This document shows positions 1-8,352 of a stretch of 64,000 nucleotides of DNA, one piece after another. The stretch lies in the NCBI RefSeq assembly GCF_030697065.1, contig NZ_JAUYQU010000114.1:28838-92837 (forward strand). Direction: 5' to 3'. This stretch comes from Bradyrhizobium sp. (GTDB lineage Bacteria > Pseudomonadota > Alphaproteobacteria > Rhizobiales > Xanthobacteraceae). Position numbers and translations under genes: made by a program. The notes below the pieces were generated by a model. That model saw nothing but the letters and a program-made list of their open reading frames with translations, did no database searches and had not been told where the DNA came from. Position 1 is the stretch's first letter. Every line of letters begins with the position of its first letter.

Positions 1-270
1 GCGGTACTGAACGTCGAAATTACAGCCGGTTTCGACCGATTGCCGCATGGCCTCCGCGGTGCGATCACGGTCCTGCAAATCGAGCAGGGAAAGAAAGATA
101 TCGTAATCGATCGGCGTGTCCGGTGAGATGCCGAAAAGCTCCCTCGTGCTGTTGGACCAGGTCAATTGCCGGGTCGAAAACTCGAAATCCCAGGTTCCGA
201 CGCCGGATCCGTTGCGCGCGTTCTGGTCGAGCGGATCAGGGCTGCGAAACGGTCGAACGGCGTCAATCAT
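1..270 (-). CDS. fixL: FixL-like oxygen sensor histidine kinase, N-terminal fragment
   Basis: Only the first 90 residues are present; the gene runs off the left edge on the minus strand. The ATG is the complement of 268-270. The visible part is one PAS domain: GVGTWDFEFSTRQLTWS near residues 28-44, a hydrophobic LFGI segment, then DYDIFLSLLDLQDRDR and a C-terminal FDVQYR. As I recall it, Bradyrhizobium FixL begins with the same GVGTWDLDLK...LGI...SYDLFLSRLEPDDRERV pattern, so this should be its first, non-heme PAS domain. The heme PAS and kinase domains are outside the window, so oxygen sensing itself is not shown. The neighbouring FnrN and cbb3 genes fit a fix regulatory locus. Another PAS sensor kinase is the alternative. 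Confidence 0.7.
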   Translation of the reverse strand, partial: MIDAVRPFRSPDPLDQNARNGSGVGTWDFEFSTRQLTWSNSTRELFGISPDTPIDYDIFLSLLDLQDRDRTAEAMRQSVETGCNFDVQYR

Positions 271-447
271 GTTCCGTTTTCTCGGCTCTCGATATGCGCC
301 GATATGCATCCTATCGGGGCCGCAAATAGGCAGCGCAACCCGTTACTAGCGCGTAGCTCATTGAGATAAAAGACAATATCCACGAATTTCGCTCGCCGCC
401 ATATCCGGAAAATCCGGCGCGCGCCGCCGGCGAAGGCGCCCCTCGTC

Positions 448-461
448 TTGATCTAGGTCAG
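448..461 (+). promoter_or_regulatory. FixK/FNR box (13 of 14) upstream of 41-aa ORF and CBS gene
   Basis: TTGATctagGTCAG matches the TTGAT-N4-(A/G)TCAA FixK/FNR consensus except for the last base. If it acts as a class II site, with the start point about 41 bases from its centre, transcription would begin near 496, ahead of the ORF at 565 and the CBS gene at 717. The rest of 271-564 contains no other gene I can support. Confidence 0.55.
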
Positions 462-564
462 GTTCGATCCCGGAATCGCCTCTTAAGATGCAGTTTCATC
501 CTCAGGCAGCCCATATGGCATTTGAATCCGAGGATTTGGAGCCAAAGCGGCATGGAGCAGGAAT

Positions 565-690
565 ATGGATTACGAAACCGTCATCTTTCCGCTCGCAGCC
601 CGATGGTCCGATTTCCGAAGCGTTCTTTGGACTTGGAACGATATGCGGGAAGCCGGAACGACAGTCCGCGCGACCGGGTTGCCTCGGTAG
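565..690 (+). CDS. Possible 41-aa small ORF, unknown
   Basis: An ATG at 565 follows a GGAGCAGGA stretch and opens a 41-codon frame, MDYETVIFPLAARWSD near its start and ending ATGLPR. It lies between a FixK-type box at 448-461 and the CBS gene that starts at 717, so it could be the first cistron of a low-oxygen transcript. It has no recognisable domain, no signal peptide and no membrane segment. An overlapping 78-codon frame (488-724) is an alternative reading. The call rests only on position and a fair ribosome-binding site, so it may not be a gene. Confidence 0.3.
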   Translation: MDYETVIFPLAARWSDFRSVLWTWNDMREAGTTVRATGLPR

Positions 691-716
691 AGAATCGATA
701 ATGACAAGGAACCGCC

Positions 717-1160
717 GTGCATAAATTCCTCGAGGCGACTGCCGGACAGTTCATGACGCGCACGGTAAAGACCGTGACGCGAGACACGACCATGCGCGAG
801 CTCAAGCAGAAGTTCGATGATGGCGATTTCAACTGCTTCCCGGTTCGTGAAAACGGCGAAGTGGTGGGCTTGGTGACCAAGTTCGACTTCTTGAAGTGCT
901 TCGCCTTCAACCCCGGCCGGATGGTGCCGGGTTATGATGGACTGCTGTCGAAGACGGTCGCGGATGTCATGACGCCGGAGTTCATTTATGTCGATCCGAC
1001 GACCAAGCTGACGCGGGTGCTGCAGCTGATGGTAGACCACCGGATGAAGAGCATGCCCGTGCTGGATAGTGGACAGCGGTTGGCGGGGATCATCGCGCGC
1101 GAGGACGTGATGCGAGCGCTGCAGGAGTGCACCGCGCAGGATATCCCTGTTCGTCGGTGA
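717..1160 (+). CDS. CBS-domain protein
   Basis: This 147-aa soluble protein is two CBS domains and little else. The first holds FMTRTVKTVTRDTTMRELKQ (about 12-31) and FPVRENGEVVGLVTKFDFL. The second holds VADVMTPEFIYVDPTTKL (about 81-98) and MPVLDSGQRLAGIIAREDVM. Such paired CBS modules normally bind adenine nucleotides and act as energy sensors, but no effector domain is attached and the partner cannot be told. The start is GTG at 717, with AAGGA six bases upstream. The FixK-type box at 448-461 suggests induction at low oxygen. CBS and universal-stress genes are frequent members of FixK/FNR regulons, which supports the placement. Confidence 0.85.
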   Translation: MHKFLEATAGQFMTRTVKTVTRDTTMRELKQKFDDGDFNCFPVRENGEVVGLVTKFDFLKCFAFNPGRMVPGYDGLLSKTVADVMTPEFIYVDPTTKLTRVLQLMVDHRMKSMPVLDSGQRLAGIIAREDVMRALQECTAQDIPVRR

Positions 1161-1166
1161 CGGGGA

Positions 1167-1373
1167 CTAGGTGAAAACGGCTTCCTCGTGGATCTGCTCA
1201 CGGTCTTCATCGATGACCCGGATCGATAGCCGGGGTCTGACATCGGGTTCCAGGCACCGCAGGTCAGCAGCCAGATATTTCGCGTACATGACGGCCTCCG
1301 AAGCCAGCGCGAAGTTGCGACCCACCTCGTCGCGGATGGGAAGGCTGTCGCTTGTGTCGAAATAGAATCGCAT
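1167..1373 (-). CDS. DUF6894-family small protein
   Basis: A 68-aa protein beginning MRFYFDTSDSLPIRDEVG and continuing with an alanine-rich helix (FALASEAVMYAKYLAADL), then RPRLSIRVIDEDREQIHEEAVF. This beta-helix-beta pattern, with an opening RxFFD-like strand followed by a D-E-G/V turn, is typical of the short DUF6894 proteins that are abundant in Bradyrhizobium and Methylobacterium. Their function is not known. A TTG 24 bases upstream would give a slightly longer frame, but the internal ATG at 1373 has GGA in front of it and matches the usual family start. It is transcribed toward the convergent CBS gene, and the two stop codons are only 6 bases apart. Confidence 0.7.
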   Translation of the reverse strand: MRFYFDTSDSLPIRDEVGRNFALASEAVMYAKYLAADLRCLEPDVRPRLSIRVIDEDREQIHEEAVFT

Positions 1374-1415
1374 GGGTTTTCCAGTTCGCTGAGCCAATTG
1401 GCGGTTAGCGGGCGC

Positions 1416-1745
1416 CTATTCGAGGGTCTTCAGATAAGCCAGCAGGTCGTGAATCTGGTCGGGATCAAGGCGGAACTCAGGCATGGTCGGATGGCCGGTC
1501 TGGATGCCTTCGGCAAGCGACTCCGCCAGGGATTCGATGGGATAGCGCTTGTGCAGCTCCCGGAACGGCGGCGCGATCGGCAGCGGACTTGGGCTCACCC
1601 GATCGATGGCGTGACACCTCGCGCAATTGGTCAGCGCGAAGGTCTTGCCGCGCTGCTCGTCAGGTGAAATCGCCAAGGCCGGTGTCACGGCTGGCGTCAG
1701 AGTGATGAGCATAAGCGCCAGCGGCGCCAGAATTCGTCCAATCAT
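1416..1745 (-). CDS. Small periplasmic c-type cytochrome
   Basis: A 109-aa mono-heme cytochrome c. The first ~29 residues are a Sec signal (MIGRILAPLALMLITLTP, cut after an ALA). The heme site is CARCH at about residues 42-46, and a methionine in HPTMPEF (about 87) is the likely sixth ligand. The C-terminal IHDLLAYLKTLE is the usual closing helix of class I cytochromes. A perfect FixK/FNR box (1813-1826) is centred 74 bases upstream of the start codon, a spacing close to that of the other boxes here, so low-oxygen induction is likely. It could carry electrons toward the cbb3 oxidase, but that is inference. A much longer frame reading upstream was rejected because the signal peptide begins at this ATG. 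Confidence 0.85.
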   Translation of the reverse strand: MIGRILAPLALMLITLTPAVTPALAISPDEQRGKTFALTNCARCHAIDRVSPSPLPIAPPFRELHKRYPIESLAESLAEGIQTGHPTMPEFRLDPDQIHDLLAYLKTLE

Positions 1746-1812
1746 GGCAGCATCAACTCCGAAGCAGAATTCCAAGCATGCTCGCAGCATGAAGCTTTTA
1801 TCGCCGTCCCGT

Positions 1813-1826
1813 TTGATCTGGATCAA
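1813..1826. promoter_or_regulatory. Perfect palindromic FixK/FNR box between cytochrome c and fnrN
   Basis: TTGATctggATCAA is a perfect FNR/FixK palindrome in the divergent space between the minus-strand cytochrome gene (start 1745) and the plus-strand fnrN (start 1934). Its centre is 74 bases from the cytochrome start and 114 from fnrN. It therefore fits activation of the cytochrome best, and could also give fnrN autoregulation. Confidence 0.8.
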
Positions 1827-1933
1827 CCGGTCGCGGGTGGGCCAACTAGAATGGACAGGTCTCACCGGGTCCATGAGCAGCAGCGATGACCGGGAGATGC
1901 AGTGGCCTGTCGTCGGCCGAACGGGCAGAGGCA

Positions 1934-2653
1934 ATGATCCGAACCATCGCTCCCACTCCCAACCGTGCGCTTTCCGGCCGCTGCTCGGCATGCGCCGTCC
2001 GATCGCTCAGCATCTGCGGCGCCCTCGACCAGGCCGACCTTATCGAATTCGAACGGATCGCCCGTCAGGTTCATTTGACCCACAATGAGGCGATTTTCAC
2101 CGCGGGGCAGGCCGCTACTTCCGTCCACAACGTGACCGCGGGTGTGGCGCGCCTGTACAAGCTGTTGCCCGATGGCAGGCGACAGGTGATCGGCTTTGCG
2201 CTGCCGGGAGATTTTCTCGGCGCGATGCCCTCGGACCGCTACAGCTTCTCGGCGGACGCGATCGAAGCCGTTTCGGTGTGCCGCTTGTCCGCGGAATCCT
2301 TCGCGCAGTTCATCGAACACCGTCCGCATTTCCTGCGCCGGATCAACGAATTCGCGGCGCGTGAGCTGATGCTGGCGCAGGAGCAAATGCTTTTGCTGGG
2401 ACGACGGACCGCCGAGGAGAAGGTCGCGGCCTTTCTCGTCGGCTGGCGGGCGCGGCTGGCAAATATCGGCGACCAGCAGCACACCATCGCGTTGCCGATG
2501 AGCCGGCAGGATATCGCGGATTATCTGGGGCTGACGATTGAAACGGTGAGCCGAACATTGACCCGGTTCGAGCGCGAAAAGATGCTGGTCATCGTCTCCG
2601 GCGGCGTTCGGTTGCTGGACGCGAAACGCGCCGAGGCCATGGCCGGGGTGTGA
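1934..2653 (+). CDS. fnrN: FnrN/AadR-type oxygen-responsive Crp/Fnr regulator
   Basis: This 239-aa Crp/Fnr-family activator has the cysteine set expected of an oxygen-labile [4Fe-4S] sensor: Cys17, Cys20 and Cys28 in GRCSACAVRSLSIC, and a fourth at about Cys116 (AVSVCRL). The cyclic-nucleotide-type beta barrel spans roughly 35-140. The C-terminal helix-turn-helix contains MSRQDIADYLGLTIETVSR, with the E-x-x-S-R recognition pattern that reads TTGAT half-sites. It should be active as a dimer without oxygen and bind the FixK/FNR boxes found here. ATG 1934 is preceded by AGAGG, and an upstream ATG at 1886 has no such site. In Rhodopseudomonas the orthologue is called AadR, and in Bradyrhizobium FixK1 is of this cysteine-bearing type. 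The exact name is uncertain. Confidence 0.88.
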   Translation: MIRTIAPTPNRALSGRCSACAVRSLSICGALDQADLIEFERIARQVHLTHNEAIFTAGQAATSVHNVTAGVARLYKLLPDGRRQVIGFALPGDFLGAMPSDRYSFSADAIEAVSVCRLSAESFAQFIEHRPHFLRRINEFAARELMLAQEQMLLLGRRTAEEKVAAFLVGWRARLANIGDQQHTIALPMSRQDIADYLGLTIETVSRTLTRFEREKMLVIVSGGVRLLDAKRAEAMAGV

Positions 2654-2683
2654 CGGATTTTGCGAGAGCGGGTCCTGTTCGAT

Positions 2684-2697
2684 TGATTCAGGTCAAA
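2684..2697 (+). promoter_or_regulatory. FixK/FNR box of the 46-aa ORF-hemN unit
   Basis: TTGATtcagGTCAA matches the FixK consensus fully. Class II spacing puts the transcription start near 2732, just ahead of the AGGAGG at 2737-2742. Confidence 0.78.
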
Positions 2698-2747
2698 GTC
2701 CTGTCGGTGCAAGGCAGGCAACGTACCTTCTTCACAGGAGGTTGGCC

Positions 2748-2888
2748 ATGCTGGTCGATTCGATGCTGGTTGCCGCAGGTGTAGCCGCGATGTTCGTCGT
2801 CCTTGCTGCCGTGCGGGCAGGGGAAGATTTTCAGATCCGTCCGAAGCAATCCGCCCGCCAGTCCCACGCCAGCCGCAGGTCGTTCTGA
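2748..2888 (+). CDS. Small 46-aa single-pass membrane protein, unknown
   Basis: An ATG at 2748 follows a consensus Shine-Dalgarno (AGGAGG, 2737-2742) and opens a 46-aa frame: MLVDSMLVAAGVAAMFVVLA, then AVRAGEDFQIRPKQ and a basic tail ending SHASRRSF. Residues ~5-22 form one hydrophobic helix. The predicted FixK-dependent start point (about 2732) gives a leader of only ~16 bases, so this ORF should be the first cistron of the hemN transcript, ending 43 bases before the hemN GTG. The topology resembles small accessory subunits of oxidases, but no family was recognised. The strong ribosome-binding site is the best evidence that it is translated. Confidence 0.6.
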   Translation: MLVDSMLVAAGVAAMFVVLAAVRAGEDFQIRPKQSARQSHASRRSF

Positions 2889-2931
2889 TCCCGGCAATTT
2901 CGCCGATGCGCCGGCGCAAGAAAGCCCTGCC

Positions 2932-4266
2932 GTGAACGATATCCTTCGCCATTACGCCAGACTGCAACTGCCGCGCTACACGTCCTATCCGACGGCCGCC
3001 GAATTTACGCCCTCGGTGGCGGTGGCCGACCAGCGGCGGTGGTTACGGGATCTGGATACGACCGAGGCGGTTTCGGTCTATCTGCACGTGCCGTATTGCC
3101 GCGATCTCTGCCTGTATTGCGGCTGCAACACCAAGAAAGCGCTGCGTGACGACGTCATCGACAACTATCGCCAGGCGCTCGAGCGTGAAATCGCGCTGGT
3201 CGGCGACGCCCTGTCGGGACCGGTCCGAATCGCCCGGCTGCACTGGGGCGGCGGAACACCGAGCATTCTGGGGGCGGACGGGCTCGCATCGGTGATGCGG
3301 GGCCTGCGCAGCCGCTTCGCCTTTGAAGAAGGCTTCGAGCACGCCATCGAGCTTGATCCGAGATATGTGACGGTCTCGCTGGTCACCGGCTTGACGGAAT
3401 TGGGCGTCAACCGGGTCAGCCTCGGCGTGCAGGACGTCAATCCGCTGGTCCAGGCCGCTATCGGTCGTTGGCAGCCTATGCAGGATGTCGAGACGGCGGT
3501 GACCCGGCTGCGGGCGGCGGGTATCCGCAATCTGAATTTCGACCTGATCTACGGATTGCCGTTGCAGACCGTCGCCTCGCTCCGCAAGACCTGCGAGATC
3601 GTCGCTGCGATCTCGCCCGACCGTATCGCCTGCTACGGCTATGCCCACATGCCCCGCCTCAAGGCCAACCAACGGCGCATCGATGAGAACACGCTGCCGG
3701 GGGTGGAGGAACGCATCGATCAGGCTGCAGCCATCGCCGGGGAATTCCTGCGCCGCGGTTTCGTGAAGATCGGCATCGATCATTTTGCCAGACCCGACGA
3801 TTCATTGACCCGCGCGGCAATGGCGGGGCGGCTTCATCGCAATTTCCAGGGATATACCGACGATGCGAGGGAGACCCTGATCGGCTTCGGAGCATCTTCG
3901 ATTTCCAGGTTTGGCGACGGCTACGTTCAGAATATCTCCGATGTTCCGAGCTACGTTCGCGCGATTTCAAACGGTCAGCTTGCGCCGTCGCGCGGTTGCC
4001 GGCTTGACGCAGCTGAAAAACAGCGCGCCCGCACCATCGAGAGCCTGATGTGCACGTTTCAGGCCGATCTCGATGTCACCGCGCCGGATCTGGAATTCTG
4101 CGAAGAGCTTTCGCTGCTGCAGCCATTGGTCGATGACGGCCTGCTCCGCATCGAGGGGCGGGTGGTAACGGCCACCGATCCCGGCCGGTCGGTGGTGCGG
4201 GTCATTGCGGCGGCATTCGACCCTCACACCCGCACCGACCCGGGCCGCTTCAGCCGGGCGGTCTGA
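2932..4266 (+). CDS. hemN: Oxygen-independent coproporphyrinogen III oxidase
   Basis: HemN is a radical-SAM enzyme that decarboxylates coproporphyrinogen III to protoporphyrinogen IX without oxygen, so heme can still be made for the cbb3 oxidase and cytochromes. The 444-aa product has the family N-terminus LPRYTSYPTAAEF, then the cluster site YCRDLCLYCGC with Cys56, Cys60 and Cys63, plus Cys65 of the HemN motif. LHWGGGTPSIL and NFDLIYGLPLQT follow as SAM-binding segments. Length is normal for the family (about 450). The start chosen is GTG 2932; reading back to an ATG at 2803 would add 43 low-quality residues that overlap the upstream small ORF. Control by the FixK box at 2684 fits a low-oxygen gene. 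Confidence 0.93.
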   Translation: MNDILRHYARLQLPRYTSYPTAAEFTPSVAVADQRRWLRDLDTTEAVSVYLHVPYCRDLCLYCGCNTKKALRDDVIDNYRQALEREIALVGDALSGPVRIARLHWGGGTPSILGADGLASVMRGLRSRFAFEEGFEHAIELDPRYVTVSLVTGLTELGVNRVSLGVQDVNPLVQAAIGRWQPMQDVETAVTRLRAAGIRNLNFDLIYGLPLQTVASLRKTCEIVAAISPDRIACYGYAHMPRLKANQRRIDENTLPGVEERIDQAAAIAGEFLRRGFVKIGIDHFARPDDSLTRAAMAGRLHRNFQGYTDDARETLIGFGASSISRFGDGYVQNISDVPSYVRAISNGQLAPSRGCRLDAAEKQRARTIESLMCTFQADLDVTAPDLEFCEELSLLQPLVDDGLLRIEGRVVTATDPGRSVVRVIAAAFDPHTRTDPGRFSRAV

Positions 4267-4279
4267 CGGGCACCAGCGG

Positions 4280-4293
4280 TTGATCCACGTCAA
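4280..4293 (+). promoter_or_regulatory. FixK/FNR box upstream of the 108-aa unknown gene
   Basis: TTGATccacGTCAA is a full consensus match. Its centre is 65 bases before the ATG at 4352, nearly the same as for ccoN and ccoG. Confidence 0.75.
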
Positions 4294-4351
4294 GACGCTC
4301 ATCGCCGGAACGGGCTCATGCTGCCGGCATAACTCTTGAGACCTCACTGTG

Positions 4352-4678
4352 ATGCATGTTTCCGGCGAAAGAGCCCGGTTGCCGCAAGCCAGCGCTTTGG
4401 CTGGCCTGATGAGGGCAATTGTCGCCATCTTCACGAAGAATGAGTTGCGAGGGGTGAATCGCGACAGGTTTCAGAAGATTGCGCAGGATTTGAACCTGTC
4501 GCCCCCGGACCTTTACGAGCTCTTGACGGGGCGTCGGCTATCAGCCGGCGCGCTGGAAAAGCGTCTGGCGGCGGATCTCGAACGATCTCCGCAGCTTGGG
4601 AGCCGGCTGCGCGCGATCCAGGAGCATCGCTCGGCCAGCATTCGGGCGTCCTTGCCGATCGGTCCCCCTTGTTGCTGA
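4352..4678 (+). CDS. 108-aa hypothetical protein in the FixK regulon (weak DUF6455 resemblance)
   Basis: I do not recognise this gene with certainty. The product is soluble and mostly helical. It has a central FQKIAQDLNLSPPDLYELLT followed by GRRLSAGALEKRLAADL, which reads like a helix-turn-helix-like or DUF6455-type segment found in small proteins near denitrification and cbb3 genes. The tail ends PIGPPCC, with two adjacent cysteines. It begins at ATG 4352, or at the overlapping GTG 4349; neither has a strong ribosome-binding site. It sits alone between hemN and ccoN, and the consensus FixK box at 4280-4293 strongly suggests low-oxygen expression. Confidence 0.6.
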   Translation: MHVSGERARLPQASALAGLMRAIVAIFTKNELRGVNRDRFQKIAQDLNLSPPDLYELLTGRRLSAGALEKRLAADLERSPQLGSRLRAIQEHRSASIRASLPIGPPCC

Positions 4679-4725
4679 ACGTGTCCCCCGACTTATACCC
4701 AAAAGTTCCGTGAATCAGCCGGAAT

Positions 4726-4739
4726 TTGACTTCGATCAA
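4726..4739 (+). promoter_or_regulatory. FixK/FNR box of ccoNOQP
   Basis: TTGACttcgATCAA matches 13 of 14 positions. Its centre is 66 bases before the ccoN ATG and predicts a start point near 4774. Confidence 0.75.
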
Positions 4740-4798
4740 ATCCAGCTTGCCACATGTGTGTTCATTCGAACCGGCATTTGCAGAAGAGAAGCCCGAGC

Positions 4799-6448
<1,650 letters not shown>

Positions 6449-6459
6449 GGAACGATAAA

Positions 6460-7194
6460 ATGTCTTTCTGGACGCGGCATCAAATCTTCGAAAAGAACTC
6501 GATCGTCCTGATCGCCGGGATTCTCGTGGTCGTCGCGATCGGCGGTCTGGTCGAGATTACCCCGCTGTTCTATCTGAAGAGCACGATCGAGAAAGTCGAC
6601 GGCATCCGGCCGTACACGCCGCTGGAACTGACCGGCCGCAACGTCTACGTCCGCGAGGGCTGCTATCTCTGCCACTCGCAGATGATCCGCCCGTTGCGCG
6701 ACGAGGTCGAGCGCTACGGGCACTTCTCGCTGGCGGCCGAGAGCATGTACGACCACCCGTTCCAGTGGGGTTCGAAGCGGACCGGGCCGGATCTGGCGCG
6801 CGTCGGTGCCAAATATTCCGACGAGTGGCATGTCACGCATCTGGTCAATCCGCGCTCCATCGTGCCGCAATCGGTGATGCCCGGCTACCCGTTCCTGGCC
6901 CAAACCGAAGTCGACGTCGCCGGGATGGCGGACCATCTGCGCACCAGCCGCATGGTCGGCGTGCCCTATTCGGATGACCAGATAGCCAATGCCGTTGCCG
7001 ATCTGAAGGCGCAGGCCGATCCCGACAATCCCGGGGTGGATGCCTTTACCAAGCGCTATCCGAAGGCGGTGGCGCGCAACTTCGACGGTAAGGGCGGCAT
7101 TCCGACCGAGATGGACGCGCTGGTCGCCTACCTGCAGATGCTCGGCACGCTGGTCGATTTCAAGCTTTACAACGAAAAAGCAAATCTCCGCTGA
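6460..7194 (+). CDS. ccoO: cbb3-type cytochrome c oxidase subunit II (mono-heme)
   Basis: CcoO (FixO) is the membrane-anchored mono-heme cytochrome c subunit of the cbb3 oxidase. The 244-aa protein has one N-terminal membrane helix (about 14-34) and the heme site CYLCH at residues 68-72, followed by [18 protein letters not shown], which is nearly invariant in CcoO. The axial methionine is likely in SVMPGYPFL. The ATG at 6460 follows a TGAGGA site. An ATG at 6445 overlapping the ccoN stop was rejected because it only adds five residues. It is cotranscribed with ccoN, 11 bases downstream. Confidence 0.96.
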   Translation: MSFWTRHQIFEKNSIVLIAGILVVVAIGGLVEITPLFYLKSTIEKVDGIRPYTPLELTGRNVYVREGCYLCHSQMIRPLRDEVERYGHFSLAAESMYDHPFQWGSKRTGPDLARVGAKYSDEWHVTHLVNPRSIVPQSVMPGYPFLAQTEVDVAGMADHLRTSRMVGVPYSDDQIANAVADLKAQADPDNPGVDAFTKRYPKAVARNFDGKGGIPTEMDALVAYLQMLGTLVDFKLYNEKANLR

Positions 7195-7205
7195 GAAGGC
7201 ATACG

Positions 7206-7370
7206 ATGAAAGCTATCCTAACGGTCCAGAACATCACCTCGGAATTCGTCACGAGTTTCTGGACGCCGATCTTCGTCGGAATATTCATCGCAATCGTTAC
7301 GTACGCCCTTTGGCCCCGCAACCAGGCCACTTTCGACGAGGCGTCGAGAATGCCGTTGCGGGAGGAATGA
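7206..7370 (+). CDS. ccoQ: cbb3 oxidase small subunit CcoQ
   Basis: CcoQ (FixQ) is a small single-helix subunit that stabilises the cbb3 complex. The product is 54 aa: a polar start MKAILTVQNITSEFVTSFWT, one membrane helix (PIFVGIFIAIVTYALW, about 21-36), and a charged end with NQATFDEASRMPLREE, the usual CcoQ tail. It lies between ccoO and ccoP with spacers of 11 and 6 bases, and has a GAGAAGG ribosome-binding site. Position and topology identify it, as CcoQ sequences vary. Confidence 0.93.
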   Translation: MKAILTVQNITSEFVTSFWTPIFVGIFIAIVTYALWPRNQATFDEASRMPLREE

Positions 7371-7376
7371 GCAATC

Positions 7377-8249
7377 ATGGCTGAGCACAACGACATCGAC
7401 CAGATCACCGGCACGTCGACCACAGGCCACCAGTGGGACGGCATCAAGGAGCTGAACACCCCGCTGCCGCGCTGGTGGGTCATTACCTTCTACATCACCA
7501 TCGTCTGGGCGTTCGGATACTGGATCGTGTATCCGGCATGGCCGATGCTGTGGAGCCACACCACCGGCATCCTGCAGTATTCGTCCCGCGCCGACGTCGC
7601 CGTCGAACTCGCCAATCTGGAAAAGATCCGCGGCGACAAGATGGTGAAGCTCGGGGCGGCGCCGCTGGCGGAGATCCAGAAAGACCCGGCGCTGCTGGCG
7701 CTGGCGCGCGCCCGAGGCAAGACGGTGTTCGGCGATAACTGCGCGCCGTGCCACGGCAGCGGCGGCGCAGGCGCCAAGGGATATCCCAACCTGAACGACG
7801 ACGAATGGCTGTGGGGCGGTTCGCTCGACCAGATCCTGCAGTCGATCCAGTTCGGGATTCGCTCGGGCCATGCGAAAGGCCACGAAAGCGCCATGCTCGC
7901 CTTCGGCAAGGAGGGCGTCCTGAAGAAGGATCAGATCGTCACCGTCGCCAACTACGTCCGCTCGCTGTCGGGACTGTCCACCGCCAAGGAATACAATGCG
8001 GCGGAAGGCGGCAAGATCTTTGCGGAGAACTGCGCTGCCTGTCACGGCGACGCCGGCAAGGGCAATCAGGAACTCGGCGCCCCCGACCTCACCGACAAGA
8101 TCTGGCTCTACGGTTCCGACCAGGCCACCCTGGTCGAAACCATCGGTAACGGTCGGGCCGGGGTCATGCCGGCCTGGGTGGAGCGTCTCGATCCCTCCAC
8201 CATCAAGGCGCTGGCGGTCTACGTCCATTCGCTCGGCGGAGGCAAGTAG
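7377..8249 (+). CDS. ccoP: cbb3-type cytochrome c oxidase subunit III (di-heme)
   Basis: CcoP (FixP) is the di-heme cytochrome c subunit that passes electrons from the bc1 complex or soluble cytochromes to CcoO and CcoN. The 290-aa product has the family N-terminus HQWDGIKELNTPLPRWW, one membrane helix (about 35-58), and two heme sites, CAPCH at 122-126 and CAACH at 219-223. Axial methionines are probable in SAMLAFG and GVMPAWV. It starts 6 bases after ccoQ and ends the ccoNOQP unit. A separate FixK box leads the next operon. Confidence 0.97.
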   Translation: MAEHNDIDQITGTSTTGHQWDGIKELNTPLPRWWVITFYITIVWAFGYWIVYPAWPMLWSHTTGILQYSSRADVAVELANLEKIRGDKMVKLGAAPLAEIQKDPALLALARARGKTVFGDNCAPCHGSGGAGAKGYPNLNDDEWLWGGSLDQILQSIQFGIRSGHAKGHESAMLAFGKEGVLKKDQIVTVANYVRSLSGLSTAKEYNAAEGGKIFAENCAACHGDAGKGNQELGAPDLTDKIWLYGSDQATLVETIGNGRAGVMPAWVERLDPSTIKALAVYVHSLGGGK

Positions 8250-8282
8250 CGCGGTTGCGGATAGGGGAACCCCGGGTCCTGT

Positions 8283-8296
8283 TTGAGGTGGATCAA
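8283..8296 (+). promoter_or_regulatory. FixK/FNR box of ccoG-fixH-fixI-fixS
   Basis: TTGAGgtggATCAA matches 13 of 14 positions. Its centre is 63 bases before the ccoG ATG. Confidence 0.72.
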
Positions 8297-8352
8297 CTGC
8301 GCTTCTGAAGGTTGGGCTAGGCTCGCTTGCAAATGCGAGATCAATCCCTCCA

